The notes under the pieces were generated by a model, which ran no database searches, was not told the origin of the DNA, and worked only from the letters and a program-made list of their open reading frames with translations. From positions 3,968,001-4,032,000 of the forward strand of contig JAQSEB010000002.1 of NCBI GenBank assembly GCA_030063045.1: DNA of 64,000 nucleotides, in the 5' to 3' direction. This document shows, piece after piece, positions 51,001 to 63,900 of this stretch; position 1 is the first letter of the stretch; each line of letters starts with the position of its first letter. This DNA comes from Pratylenchus scribneri. Taxonomy: Eukaryota > Nematoda > Chromadorea > Rhabditida > Pratylenchidae. Position numbers and translations under genes: made by a program.

Positions 51001-54000
51001 TTACCTAGAAATTTCAAAATAAATTTTTTTAGCCTAGATAAGATTCTTATTCTCTAAGGATATTAATTATTTAACCCTTTAAGTTACCTAGAAATTTCAA
51101 AATAAATTTTTTTAGCCTAGATAAGATTCTTATTCCCTAAGGATATTAATTAATTAACCCTAAGATATTCCTAGAAATTTCAAAATAAATTTTTTTAGCC
51201 TAGATAAGATTCTTATTCCCTAAGGATATTAATTAATTAACCCTAAGATATTCCTAGAAATTTCAAAATAAATTTTTTTAGCCTAGATAAGATTCTTATT
51301 CTCTAAGGATATTAATTAATTAACCCTAAGATATTCCTAGAAATTTCAAAATAAATTTTTTTAGCCTAGATAAGATTCTTATTCCTTAAGGATATTAATT
51401 AATTAACCCTAAGATATTCCTAGAAATTTCAAAATAAATTTTTTTAGCCTAGATAAGATTCTTATTCCCTAAGGATATTAATTAATTAACCCTAAGATAT
51501 TCCTAGAAATTTCAAAATAAATTTTTTTAGCCTAGATAAGATTCTTATTCCCTAAGGATATTAATTAATTAACCCTAAGATATTCCTAGAAATTTCAAAA
51601 TAAATTTTTTTAGCCTAGATAAGATTCTTATTCCTTAAGGATATTAATTAATTAACCCTAAGATATTCCTAGAAATTTCAAAATAAATTTTTTTAGCCTA
51701 GATAAGATTCTTATTCTCTAAGGATATTAATTAATTAACCCTTTAAGTTACCTAGAAATTTCAAAATAAATTTTTTTAGCCTAGATAAGATTCTTATTCC
51801 TTAAGGATATTAATTAATTAACCCTAAGATATTCCTAGAAATTTCAAAATAAATTTTTTTAGCCTAGATAAGATTCTTATTCTCTAAGGATATTAATTAA
51901 TTAACCCTAAGATATTCCTAGAAATTTCAAAATAAATTTTTTTAGCCTAGATAAGATTCTTATTCCCTAAGGATATTAATTAATTAACCCTAAGATATTC
52001 CTAGAAATTTCAAAATAAATTTTTTTAGCCTAGATAAGATTCTTATTCCTTAAGGATATTAATTAATTAACCCTAAGATATTCCTAGAAATTTCAAAATA
52101 AATTTTTTTAGCCTAGATAAGATTCTTATTCCCTAAGGATATTAATTAATTAACCCTAAGATATTCCTAGAAATTTCAAAATAAATTTTTTTAGCCTAGA
52201 TAAGATTCTTATTCCTTAAGGATATTAATTAATTAACCCTAAGATATTCCTAGAAATTTCAAAATAAATTTTTTTAGCCTAGATAAGATTCTTATTCCCT
52301 AAGGATATTAATTAATTAACCCTAAGATATTCCTAGAAATTTCAAAATAAATTTTTTTAGCCTAGATAAGATTCTTATTCTCTAAGGATATTAATTAATT
52401 AACCCTTTAAGTTACCTAGAAATTTCAAAATAAATTTTTTTAGCCTAGATAAGATTCTTATTCCCTAAGGATATTAATTAATTAACCCTAAGATATTCCT
52501 AGAAATTTCAAAATAAATTTTTTTAGCCTAGATAAGATTCTTATTCTCTAAGGATATTAATTAATTAACCCTTTAAGTTACCTAGAAATTTCAAAATAAA
52601 TTTTTTTAGCCTAGATAAGATTCTTATTCCTTAAGGATATTAATTAATTAACCCTAAGATATTCCTAGAAATTTCAAAATAAATTTTTTTAGCCTAGATA
52701 AGATTCTTATTCTCTAAGGATATTAATTAATTAACCCTTTAAGTTACCTAGAAATTTCAAAATAAATTTTTTTAGCCTAGATAAGATTCTTATTCCTTAA
52801 GGATATTAATTAATTAACCCTAAGATATTCCTAGAAATTTCAAAATAAATTTTTTTAGCCTAGATAAGATTCTTATTCCCTAAGGATATTAATTAATTAA
52901 CCCTTTAAGTTACCTAGAAATTTCAAAATAAATTTTTTTAGCCTAGATAAGATTCTTATTCCTTAAGGATATTAATTAATTAACCCTAAGATATTCCTAG
53001 AAATTTCAAAATAAATTTTTTTAGCCTAGATAAGATTCTTATTCCCTAAGGATATTAATTAATTAACCCTAAGATATTCCTAGAAATTTCAAAATAAATT
53101 TTTTTAGCCTAGATAAGATTCTTATTCTCTAAGGATATTAATTAATTAACCCTTTAAGTTACCTAGAAATTTCAAAATAAATTTTTTTAGCCTAGATAAG
53201 ATTCTTATTCCCTAAGGATATTAATAAATTAACCCTAAGATATTCCTAGAAATTTCAAAATAAATTTTTTTAGCCTAGATAAGATTCTTATTCTCTAAGG
53301 ATATTAATTAATTAACCCTTTAAGTTACCTAGAAATTTCAAAATAAATTTTTTTAGCCTAGATAAGATTCTTATTCCCTAAGGATATTAATTAATTAACC
53401 CTAAGATATTCCTAGAAATTTCAAAATAAATTTTTTTAGCCTAGATAAGATTCTTATTCTCTAAGGATATTAATTAATTAACCCTTTAAGTTACCTAGAA
53501 ATTTCAAAATAAATTTTTTTAGCCTAGATAAGATTCTTATTCCCTAAGGATATTAATTAATTAACCCTAAGATATTCCTAGAAATTTCAAAATAAATTTT
53601 TTTAGCCTAGATAAGATTCTTATTCTCTAAGGATATTAATTAATTAACCCTTTAAGTTACCTAGAAATTTCAAAATAAATTTTTTTAGCCTAGATAAGAT
53701 TCTTATTCCTTAAGGATATTAATTAATTAACCCTAAGATATTCCTAGAAATTTCAAAATTTAGCCTAGATAAGATTCTTATTCTCTAAGGATATTAATTA
53801 ATTAACCCTTTAAGTTACCTAGAAATTTCAAAATAAATTTTTTTAGCCTAGATAAGATTCTTATTCCCTAAGGATATTAATTAATTAACCCTAAGATATT
53901 CCTAGAAATTTCAAAATAAATTTTTTTAGCCTAGATAAGATTCTTATTCTCTAAGGATATTAATTATTTAACCCTTTAAGTTACCTAGAAATTTCAAAAT

Positions 54001-54930
54001 AAATTTTTTTAGCCTAGATAAGATTCTTATTCCTTAAGGATATTAATTAATTAACCCTAAGATATTCCTAGAAATTTCAAAATAAATTTTTTTAGCCTAG
54101 ATAAGATTCTTATTCCTTAAGGATATTAATTAATTAACCCTAAGATATTCCTAGAAATTTCAAAATAAATTTTTTTAGCCTAGATAAGATTCTTATTCCT
54201 TAAGGATATTAATTAATTAACCCTAAGATATTCCTAGAAATTTCAAAATTTAGCCTAGATAAGATTCTTATTCCTTAAGGATATTAATTAATTAACCCTA
54301 AGATATTCCTAGAAATTTCAAAATAAATTTTTTTAGCCTAGATAAGATTCTTATTCCTTAAGGATATTAATTAATTAACCCTAAGATATTCCTAGAAATT
54401 TCAAAATAAATTTTTTTAGCCTAGATAAGATTCTTATTCTCTAAGGATATTAATTAATTAACCCTAAGATATTCCTAGAAATTTCAAAATAAATTTTTTT
54501 AGCCTAGATAAGATTCTTATTCCTTAAGGATATTAATTAATTAACCCTAAGATATTCCTAGAAATTTCAAAATTTAGCCTAGATAAGATTCTTATTCCTT
54601 AAGGATATTAATTAATTAACCCTAAGATATTCCTAGAAATTTCAAAATAAATTTTTTTAGCCTAGATAAGATTCTTATTCTCTAAGGATATTAATTAATT
54701 AACCCTTTAAGTTACCTAGAAATTTCAAAATAAATTTTTTTAGCCTAGATAAGATTCTTATTCCTTAAGGATATTAATTAATTAACCCTAAGATATTCCT
54801 AGAAATTTCAAAATAAATTTTTTTAGCCTAGATAAGATTCTTATTCCCTAAGGATATTAATTAATTAACCCTTTAAGTTACCTAGAAATTTCAAAATAAA
54901 TTTTTTTAGCCTAGATAAGATTCTTATTCC
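15014..54930. repeat. 83-bp satellite DNA array, about 480 monomers
   Basis: An unbroken head-to-tail array. Spacing between CCTAAGG cores is 83 bp (for example 17341, 17424, 17507). The monomer runs TTCCCTAAGGATATTAATTA..., one of two variable stretches, then ..AGAAATTTCAAAATAAATTT and TTTTTAGCCTAGATAAGATTC. The variable stretch is type A (CCCTTTAAGTTACCTAG) or type B (CCCTAAGATATTCCTAG). Subvariants are AGATAAAATTC against AGATAAGATTC, and CCC, CTC, TCC or CTT before TAAGG. The left part (to about 22 kb) is rich in ATAAAATTC, the middle (22-34 kb) is mostly type A, and the right (34-54.9 kb) is mixed or A/B dimeric. A few monomers carry indels (38701, 38925, 41718, 46553, 49366, 53758). Every frame has stops. 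No genes or other insertions occur. Confidence 0.98.
46980..48790. repeat. 166-bp A/B dimer higher-order repeat within the 83-bp array
   Basis: Over about 22 successive monomers the two types alternate strictly. Units starting TATTCTCTAAGG carry the type A stretch (CCCTTTAAGTTACC). Units starting TATTCCCTAAGG or TATTCCTTAAGG carry type B (CCCTAAGATATTCC). The true repeat unit here is therefore a 166-bp dimer. Confidence 0.85.
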
Positions 54931-57900
54931 CTAAAGACATTAATTAATTGACCCTATAAGTTACTTAGAAATTTCAAAATAAATTTTTTTAGCCAAGATA
55001 AGATTCTTATTCCCTAAAGACATTAATTAATTGACCCTATAAGTTACTTAGAAATTTCAAAATAAATTTTTTTAGCCAAGATAAGATTCTTATTCCCTAA
55101 AGACATTAATTAATTGACCCTATAAGTTACTTAGAAATTTCAAAATAAATTTTTTTAGCCAAGATAAGATTCTTATTCCCTAAAGAAATTAATTAATTGA
55201 CCATATAAGTTACTTAGAAATTTCAAAATAAATTTTTTTTAGCCTAGATAAGATTCTTATTCCCTAAAGAAATTAATTAATCGACCTTAAATAAATTTTT
55301 TAGCCTAATAAAATTCTTTTTCCCTAAAGAAATTAATTAATCGACCTTAAATAAATTTTTTTAGCCTAATAAAATTCTTTTTCCCTAAAGAAATTAATTA
55401 ATCGACCCTAAAATAAATTTTTTTAGCCTAATAAGATTCTTATTCCCTAAAGACATTAATTAATTGACCCTATAAGTTACTTAGAAATTTCAAAATAAAT
55501 TTTTTTTAGCCTAGATAAGATTCTTATTCCCTAAAGAAATTAATTAATTGACCCTAAAATAAATTTTTTTAGCCTAATAAGATTCTTATTCCCTAAAGAA
55601 ATTAATTAATTGACCCTAAAATAAATTTTTTTAGCCTAATAAGATTCTTATTCCCTAAAGAAATTAATTAATCGACCCTAAAATAAATTTTTTTAGCCTA
55701 ATAAGATTCTTATTCCCTAAAGACATTAATTAATTGACCCTATAAGTTACTTAGAAATTTCAAAATAAATTTTTTTAGCCTAGATAAGATTCTTATTCCC
55801 TAAAGAAATTAATTAATCGACCCTAAAATAAATTTTTTTAGCCTAATAAAATTCTTTTTCCCTAAAGAAATTAATTAATCGACCCTAAAATAAATTTTTT
55901 TAGCCTAATAAGATTCTTATTCCCTAAAGAAATTAATTAATTGACCCTAAAATAAATTTTTTTAGCCTAATAAGATTCTTATTCCCTAAAGAAATTAATT
56001 AATCGACCCTAAAATAAATTTTTTTAGCCTAATAAGATTCTTATTCCCTAAAGAAATTAATTAATTGACCCTAAAATAAATTTTTTTAGCCTAATAAGAT
56101 TCTTATTCCCTAAAGAAATTAATTAATCGACCCTAAAATAAATTTTTTTAGCCTAATAAGATTCTTATTCCCTAAAGAAATTAATTAATCGACCCTAAAA
56201 TAAATTTTTTTAGCCTAATAAGATTCTTATTCCCTAAAGAAATTAATTAATTGACCCTAAAATAAATCTTTTTTAGCCTAATAAGATTCTTATTCCCTAA
56301 AGAAATTAATTAATCGACCCTAAAATAAATTTTTTTAGCCTAATAAGATTCTTATTCCCTAAAGAAATTAATTAATCGACCCTAAAATAAATTTTTTTAG
56401 CCTAGATAAGATTCTTATTCCCTAAAGAAATTAATTAATCGACCCTAAAATAAATTTTTTTAGCCTAGATAAGATTCTTATTCCCTAAAGAAATTAATTA
56501 ATCGACCCTAAAATAAATTTTTTTAGCCTAATAAGATTCTTATTCCCTAAAGAAATTAATTAATCGACCCTAAAATAAATTTTTTTAGTCTAATAAGATT
56601 CTTATTCCCTAAAGAAATTAATTAATCGACCCTAAAATAAATTTTTTTAGCCTAATAAGATTCTTATTCCCTAAAGACATTAATTAATTGACCCTATAAG
56701 TTACTTAGAAATTTCAAAATAAATTTTTTTAGCCAAGATAAGATTCTTATTCCCTAAAGACATTAATTAATTGACCCTATAAGTTACTTAGAAATTTCAA
56801 AATAAATTTTTTTAGCCAAGATAAGATTCTTATTCCCTAAAGACATTAATTAATTGACCCTATAAGTTACTTAGAAATTTCAAAATAAATTTTTTTAGCC
56901 AAGATAAGATTCTTATTCCCTAAAGACATTAATTAATTGACCCTATAAGTTACTTAGAAATTTCAAAATAAATTTTTTTAGCCAAGATAAGATTCTTATT
57001 CCCTAAAGACATTAATTAATTGACCCTATAAGTTTCTTAGAAATTTCAAAATAAATTTTTTTAGCCTAGATAAGATTCTTATTCCCTAAAGACATTAATT
57101 AATTGACCCTATAAGTTACTTAGAAATTTCAAAATAAATTTTTTTAGCCAAGATAAGATTCTTATTCCCTAAAGAAATAAATTAATTGACCATATAAGTT
57201 ACTTAGAAATTTCAAAATAAATTTTTTTTAGCCTAGATAAGATTCTTATTCCCTAAAGAAATTAATTAATCGACCTTAAATAAATTTTTTTAGCCTAATA
57301 AAATTCTTTTTCCCTAAAGAAATTAATTAATCGACCTTAAATAAATTTTTTTAGCCTAATAAAATTCTTTTTCCCTAAAGAAATTAATTAATCGACCCTA
57401 AAATAAATTTTTTTAGCCTAATAAGATTCTTATTCCCTAAAGAAATTAATTAATCGACCTTAAATAAATTTTTTTAGCCTAATAAAATTCTTTTTCCCTA
57501 AAGAAATTAATTAATCGACCCTAAAATAAATTTTTTTAGCCTAATAAGATTCTTATTCCCTAAAGAAATTAATTAATTGACCCTATAAGTTACTTAGAAA
57601 TTTCAAAATAAATTTTTTTAGCCTAGATAAGATTCTTATTCCCTAAAGAAATTAATTAATCGACCTTAAATAAATTTTTTTAGCCTAATAAAATTCTTTT
57701 TCCCTAAAGAAATTAATTAATCGACCTTAAATAAATTTTTTTAGCCTAATAAAATTCTTTTTCCCTAAAGAAATTAATTAATCGACCCTAAAATAAATTT
57801 TTTTAGCCTAATAAGATTCTTATTCCCTAAAGAAATTAATTAATCGACCCTAAAATAAATTTTTTTAGCCTAATAAGATTCTTATTCCCTAAAGAAATTA

Positions 57901-60900
57901 ATTAATTGACCCTATAAGTTACTTAGAAATTTCAAAATAAATTTTTTTAGCCTAGATAAGATTCTTATTCCCTAAAGAAATTAATTAATCGACCTTAAAT
58001 AAATTTTTTTAGCCTAATAAAATTCTTTTTCCCTAAAGAAATTAATTAATCGACCTTAAATAAATTTTTTTAGCCTAATAAAATTCTTTTTCCCTAAAGA
58101 AATTAATTAATCGACCCTAAAATAAATTTTTTTAGCCTAATAAGATTCTTATTCCCTAAAGAAATTAATTAATCGACCTTAAATAAATTTTTTTAGCCTA
58201 ATAAAATTCTTTTTCCCTAAAGAAATTAATTAATCGACCCTAAAATAAATTTTTTTAGCCTAATAAGATTCTTATTCCCTAAAGAAATTAATTAATTGAC
58301 CCTATAAGTTACTTAGAAATTTCAAAATAAATTTTTTTAGCCTAGATAAGATTCTTATTCCCTAAAGAAATTAATTAATCGACCTTAAATAAATTTTTTT
58401 AGCCTAATAAAATTCTTTTTCCCTAAAGAAATTAATTAATCGACCCTAAAATAAATTTTTTTAGCCTAATAAGATTCTTATTCCCTAAAGAAATTAATTA
58501 ATTGACCCTATAAGTTACTTAGAAATTTCAAAATAAATTTTTTTAGCCTAATAAGATTCTTATTCCCTAAAGAAATTAATTAATTGACCCTATAAGTTAC
58601 TTAGAAATTTCAAAATAAATTTTTTTAGCCTAGATAAGATTCTTATTCCCTAAAGAAATTAATTAATTGACCCTATAAGTTACTTAGAAATTTCAAAATA
58701 AATTTTTTTAGCCTAGATAAGATTCTTATTCCCTAAAGAAATTAATTAATCGACCTTAAATAAATTTTTTTAGCCTAATAAAATTCTTTTTCCCTAAAGA
58801 AATTAATTAATCGACCTTAAATAAATTTTTTTAGCCTAATAAAAATCTTTTTCCCTAAAGAAATTAATTAATCGACCCTAAAATAAATTTTTTTAGCCTA
58901 ATAAGATTCTTATTCCCTAAAGAAATTAATTAATCGACCCTAAAATAAATTTTTTTAGCCTAATAAGATTCTTATTCCCTAAAGAAATTAATTAATTGAC
59001 CCTATAAGTTACTTAGAAATTTCAAAATAAATTTTTTTAGCCTAGATAAGATTCTTATTCCCTAAAGAAATTAATTAATCGACCTTAAATAAATTTTTTT
59101 AGCCTAATAAAATTCTTTTTCCCTAAAGAAATTAATTAATCGACCTTAAATAAATTTTTTTAGCCTAATAAAATTCTTTTTCCCTAAAGAAATTAATTAA
59201 TCGACCCTAAAATAAATTTTTTTAGCCTAATAAGATTCTTATTCCCTAAAGAAATTAATTAATCGACCTTAAATAAATTTTTTTAGCCTAATAAAATTCT
59301 TTTTCCCTAAAGAAATTAATTAATCGACCCTAAAATAAATTTTTTTAGCCTAATAAGATTCTTATTCCCTAAAGAAATTAATTAATTGACCCTATAAGTT
59401 ACTTAGAAATTTCAAAATAAATTTTTTTAGCCTAGATAAGATTCTTATTCCCTAAAGAAATTAATTAATCGACCTTAAATAAATTTTTTTAGCCTAATAA
59501 AATTCTTTTTCCCTAAAGAAATTAATTAATCGACCCTAAAATAAATTTTTTTAGCCTAATAAGATTCTTATTCCCTAAAGAAATTAATTAATTGACCCTA
59601 TAAGTTACTTAGAAATTTCAAAATAAATTTTTTTAGCCTAATAAGATTCTTATTCCCTAAAGAAATTAATTAATTGACCCTATAAGTTACTTAGAAATTT
59701 CAAAATAAATTTTTTTAGCCTAGATAAGATTCTTATTCCCTAAAGAAATTAATTAATTGACCCTATAAGTTACTTAGAAATTTCAAAATAAATTTTTTTA
59801 GCCTAGATAAGATTCTTATTCCCTAAAGAAATTAATTAATCGACCTTAAATAAATTTTTTTAGCCTAATAAAATTCTTTTTCCCTAAAGAAATTAATTAA
59901 TCGACCTTAAATAAATTTTTTTAGCCTAATAAAATTCTTTTTCCCTAAAGAAATTAATTAATCGACCCTAAAATAAATTTTTTTAGCCTAATAAGATTCT
60001 TATTCCCTAAAGAAATTAATTAATCGACCCTAAAATAAATTTTTTTAGCCTAATAAGATTCTTATTCCCTAAAGAAATTAATTAATTGACCCTATAAGTT
60101 ACTTAGAAATTTCAAAATAAATTTTTTTAGCCTAGATAAGATTCTTATTCCCTAAAGAAATTAATTAATCGACCCTAAAATAAATTTTTTTAGCCTAATA
60201 AGATTCTTATTCCCTAAAGAAATTAATTAATCGACCCTAAAATAAATTTTTTTAGCCTAATAAGATTCTTATTCCCTAAAGAAATTAATTAATTGACCCT
60301 ATAAGTTACTTAGAAATTTCAAAATAAATTTTTTTAGCCTAGATAAGATTCTTATTCCCTAAAGAAATTAATTAATCGACCTTAAATAAATTTTTTTAGC
60401 CTAATAAAATTCTTTTTCCCTAAAGAAATTAATTAATCGACCTTAAATAAATTTTTTTAGCCTAATAAAATTCTTTTTCCCTAAAGAAATTAATTAATCG
60501 ACCCTAAAATAAATTTTTTTAGCCTAATAAGATTCTTATTCCCTAAAGAAATTAATTAATCGACCTTAAATAAATTTTTTTAGCCTAATAAAATTCTTTT
60601 TCCCTAAAGAAATTAATTAATCGACCCTAAAATAAATTTTTTTAGCCTAATAAGATTCTTATTCCCTAAAGAAATTAATTAATTGACCCTATAAGTTACT
60701 TAGAAATTTCAAAATAAATTTTTTTAGCCTAGATAAGATTCTTATTCCCTAAAGAAATTAATTAATCGACCTTAAATAAATTTTTTTAGCCTAATAAAAT
60801 TCTTTTTCCCTAAAGAAATTAATTAATCGACCCTAAAATAAATTTTTTTAGCCTAATAAGATTCTTATTCCCTAAAGAAATTAATTAATTGACCCTATAA

Positions 60901-63900
60901 GTTACTTAGAAATTTCAAAATAAATTTTTTTAGCCTAATAAGATTCTTATTCCCTAAAGAAATTAATTAATTGACCCTATAAGTTACTTAGAAATTTCAA
61001 AATAAATTTTTTTAGCCTAGATAAGATTCTTATTCCCTAAAGAAATTAATTAATTGACCCTATAAGTTACTTAGAAATTTCAAAATAAATTTTTTTAGCC
61101 TAGATAAGATTCTTATTCCCTAAAGAAATTAATTAATCGACCTTAAATAAATTTTTTTAGCCTAATAAAATTCTTTTTCCCTAAAGAAATTAATTAATCG
61201 ACCTTAAATAAATTTTTTTAGCCTAATAAAATTCTTTTTCCCTAAAGAAATTAATTAATCGACCCTAAAATAAATTTTTTTAGCCTAATAAGATTCTTAT
61301 TCCCTAAAGAAATTAATTAATCGACCCTAAAATAAATTTTTTTAGCCTAATAAGATTCTTATTCCCTAAAGAAATTAATTAATTGACCCTATAAGTTACT
61401 TAGAAATTTCAAAATAAATTTTTTTAGCCTAGATAAGATTCTTATTCCCTAAAGAAATTAATTAATCGACCTTAAATAAATTTTTTTAGCCTAATAAAAT
61501 TCTTTTTCCCTAAAGAAATTAATTAATCGACCTTAAATAAATTTTTTTAGCCTAATAAAATTCTTTTTCCCTAAAGAAATTAATTAATCGACCCTAAAAT
61601 AAATTTTTTTAGCCTAATAAGATTCTTATTCCCTAAAGAAATTAATTAATCGACCTTAAATAAATTTTTTTAGCCTAATAAAATTCTTTTTCCCTAAAGA
61701 AATTAATTAATCGACCCTAAAATAAATTTTTTTAGCCTAATAAGATTCTTATTCCCTAAAGAAATTAATTAATCGACCTTAAATAAATTTTTTTAGCCTA
61801 ATAAAATTCTTTTTCCCTAAAGAAATTAATTAATCGACCCTAAAATAAATTTTTTTAGCCTAATAAGATTCTTATTCCCTAAAGAAATTAATTAATTGAC
61901 CCTATAAGTTACTTAGAAATTTCAAAATAAATTTTTTTAGCCTAGATAAGATTCTTATTCCCTAAAGAAATTAATTAATCGACCTTAAATAAATTTTTTT
62001 AGCCGAATAAAATTCTTTTTCCCTAAAGAAAGTAATTAATCGACCCTAAAATAAATTTTTTTAGCCTAATAAGATTCTTATTCCCTAAAGAAATTAATTA
62101 ATTGACCCTATAAGTTACTTAGAAATTTCAAAATAAATTTTTTTAGCCTAATAAGATTCTTATTCCCTAAAGAAATTAATTAATTGACCCTATAAGTTAC
62201 TTAGAAATTTCAAAATAAATTTTTTTAGCCTAGATAAGATTCTTATTCCCTAAAGAAATTAATTAATTGACCCTATAAGTTACTTAGAAATTTCAAAATA
62301 AATTTTTTTAGCCTAGATAAGATTCTTATTCCCTAAAGAAATTAATTAATCGACCTTAAATAAATTTTTTTAGCCTAATAAAATTCTTTTTCCCTAAAGA
62401 AATTAATTAATCGACCCTAAAATAAATTTTTTTAGCCTAATAAGATTCTTATTCCCTAAAGAAATTAATTAATTGACCCTATAAGTTACTTAGAAATTTC
62501 AAAATAAATTTTTTTAGCCTAGATAAGATTCTTATTCCCTAAAGAAATTAATTAATCGACCTTAAATAAATTTTTTTAGCCTAATAAAATTCTTTTTCCC
62601 TAAAGAAATTAATTAATCGACCCTAAAATAAATTTTTTTAGCCTAATAAGATTCTTATTCCCTAAAGAAATTAATTAATTGACCCTATAAGTTACTTAGA
62701 AATTTCAAAATAAATTTTTTTAGCCTAATAAGATTCTTATTCCCTAAAGAAATTAATTAATTGACCCTATAAGTTACTTAGAAATTTCAAAATAAATTTT
62801 TTTAGCCTAGATAAGATTCTTATTCCCTAAAGAAATTAATTAATTGACCCTATAAGTTACTTAGAAATTTCAAAATAAATTTTTTTAGCCTAATAAGATT
62901 CTTATTCCCTAAAGAAATTAATTAATCGACCCTAAAATAAATTTTTTTAGCCTAATAAAATTCTTTTTCCCTAAAGAAATTAATTAATCGACCCTAAAAT
63001 AAATTTTTTTAGCCTAATAAGATTCTTATTCCCTAAAGAAATTAATTAATCGACCTTAAATAAATTTTTTTAGCCTAATAAAATTCTTTTTCCCTAAAGA
63101 AATTAATTAATCGACCTTAAATAAATTTTTTTAGCCTAATAAAATTCTTTTTCCCTAAAGAAATTAATTAATCGACCTTAAATAAATTTTTTTAGCCTAA
63201 TAAAATTCTTTTTCCCTAAAGAAATTAATTAATCGACCCTAAAATAAATTTTTTTAGCCTAATAAGATTCTTATTCCCTAAAGAAATTAATTAATCGACC
63301 TTAAATAAATTTTTTTAGCCTAATAAAATTCTTTTTCCCTAAAGAAATTAATTAATCGACCCTAAAATAAATTTTTTTAGCCTAATAAGATTCTTATTCC
63401 CTAAAGAAATTAATTAATTGACCCTATAAGTTACTTAGAAATTTCAAAATAAATTTTTTTAGCCTAGATAAGATTCTTATTCCCTAAAGAAATTAATTAA
63501 TCGACCTTAAATAAATTTTTTTAGCCTAATAAAATTCTTTTTCCCTAAAGAAATTAATTAATCGACCCTAAAATAAATTTTTTTAGCCTAATAAGATTCT
63601 TATTCCCTAAAGAAATTAATTAATTGACCCTATAAGTTACTTAGAAATTTCAAAATAAATTTTTTTAGCCTAATAAGATTCTTATTCCCTAAAGAAATTA
63701 ATTAATTGACCCTATAAGTTACTTAGAAATTTCAAAATAAATTTTTTTAGCCTAGATAAGATTCTTATTCCCTAAAGAAATTAATTAATTGACCCTATAA
63801 GTTACTTAGAAATTTCAAAATAAATTTTTTTAGCCTAGATAAGATTCTTATTCCCTAAAGAAATTAATTAATCGACCTTAAATAAATTTTTTTAGCCTAA

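Noticed and set aside
15014..54930. CRISPR-like look: regular repeats alternating with variable stretches
   Set aside because: There are only two variable types with point variants, monomers are contiguous, and the surrounding genes are intron-bearing and eukaryotic. It is satellite DNA.
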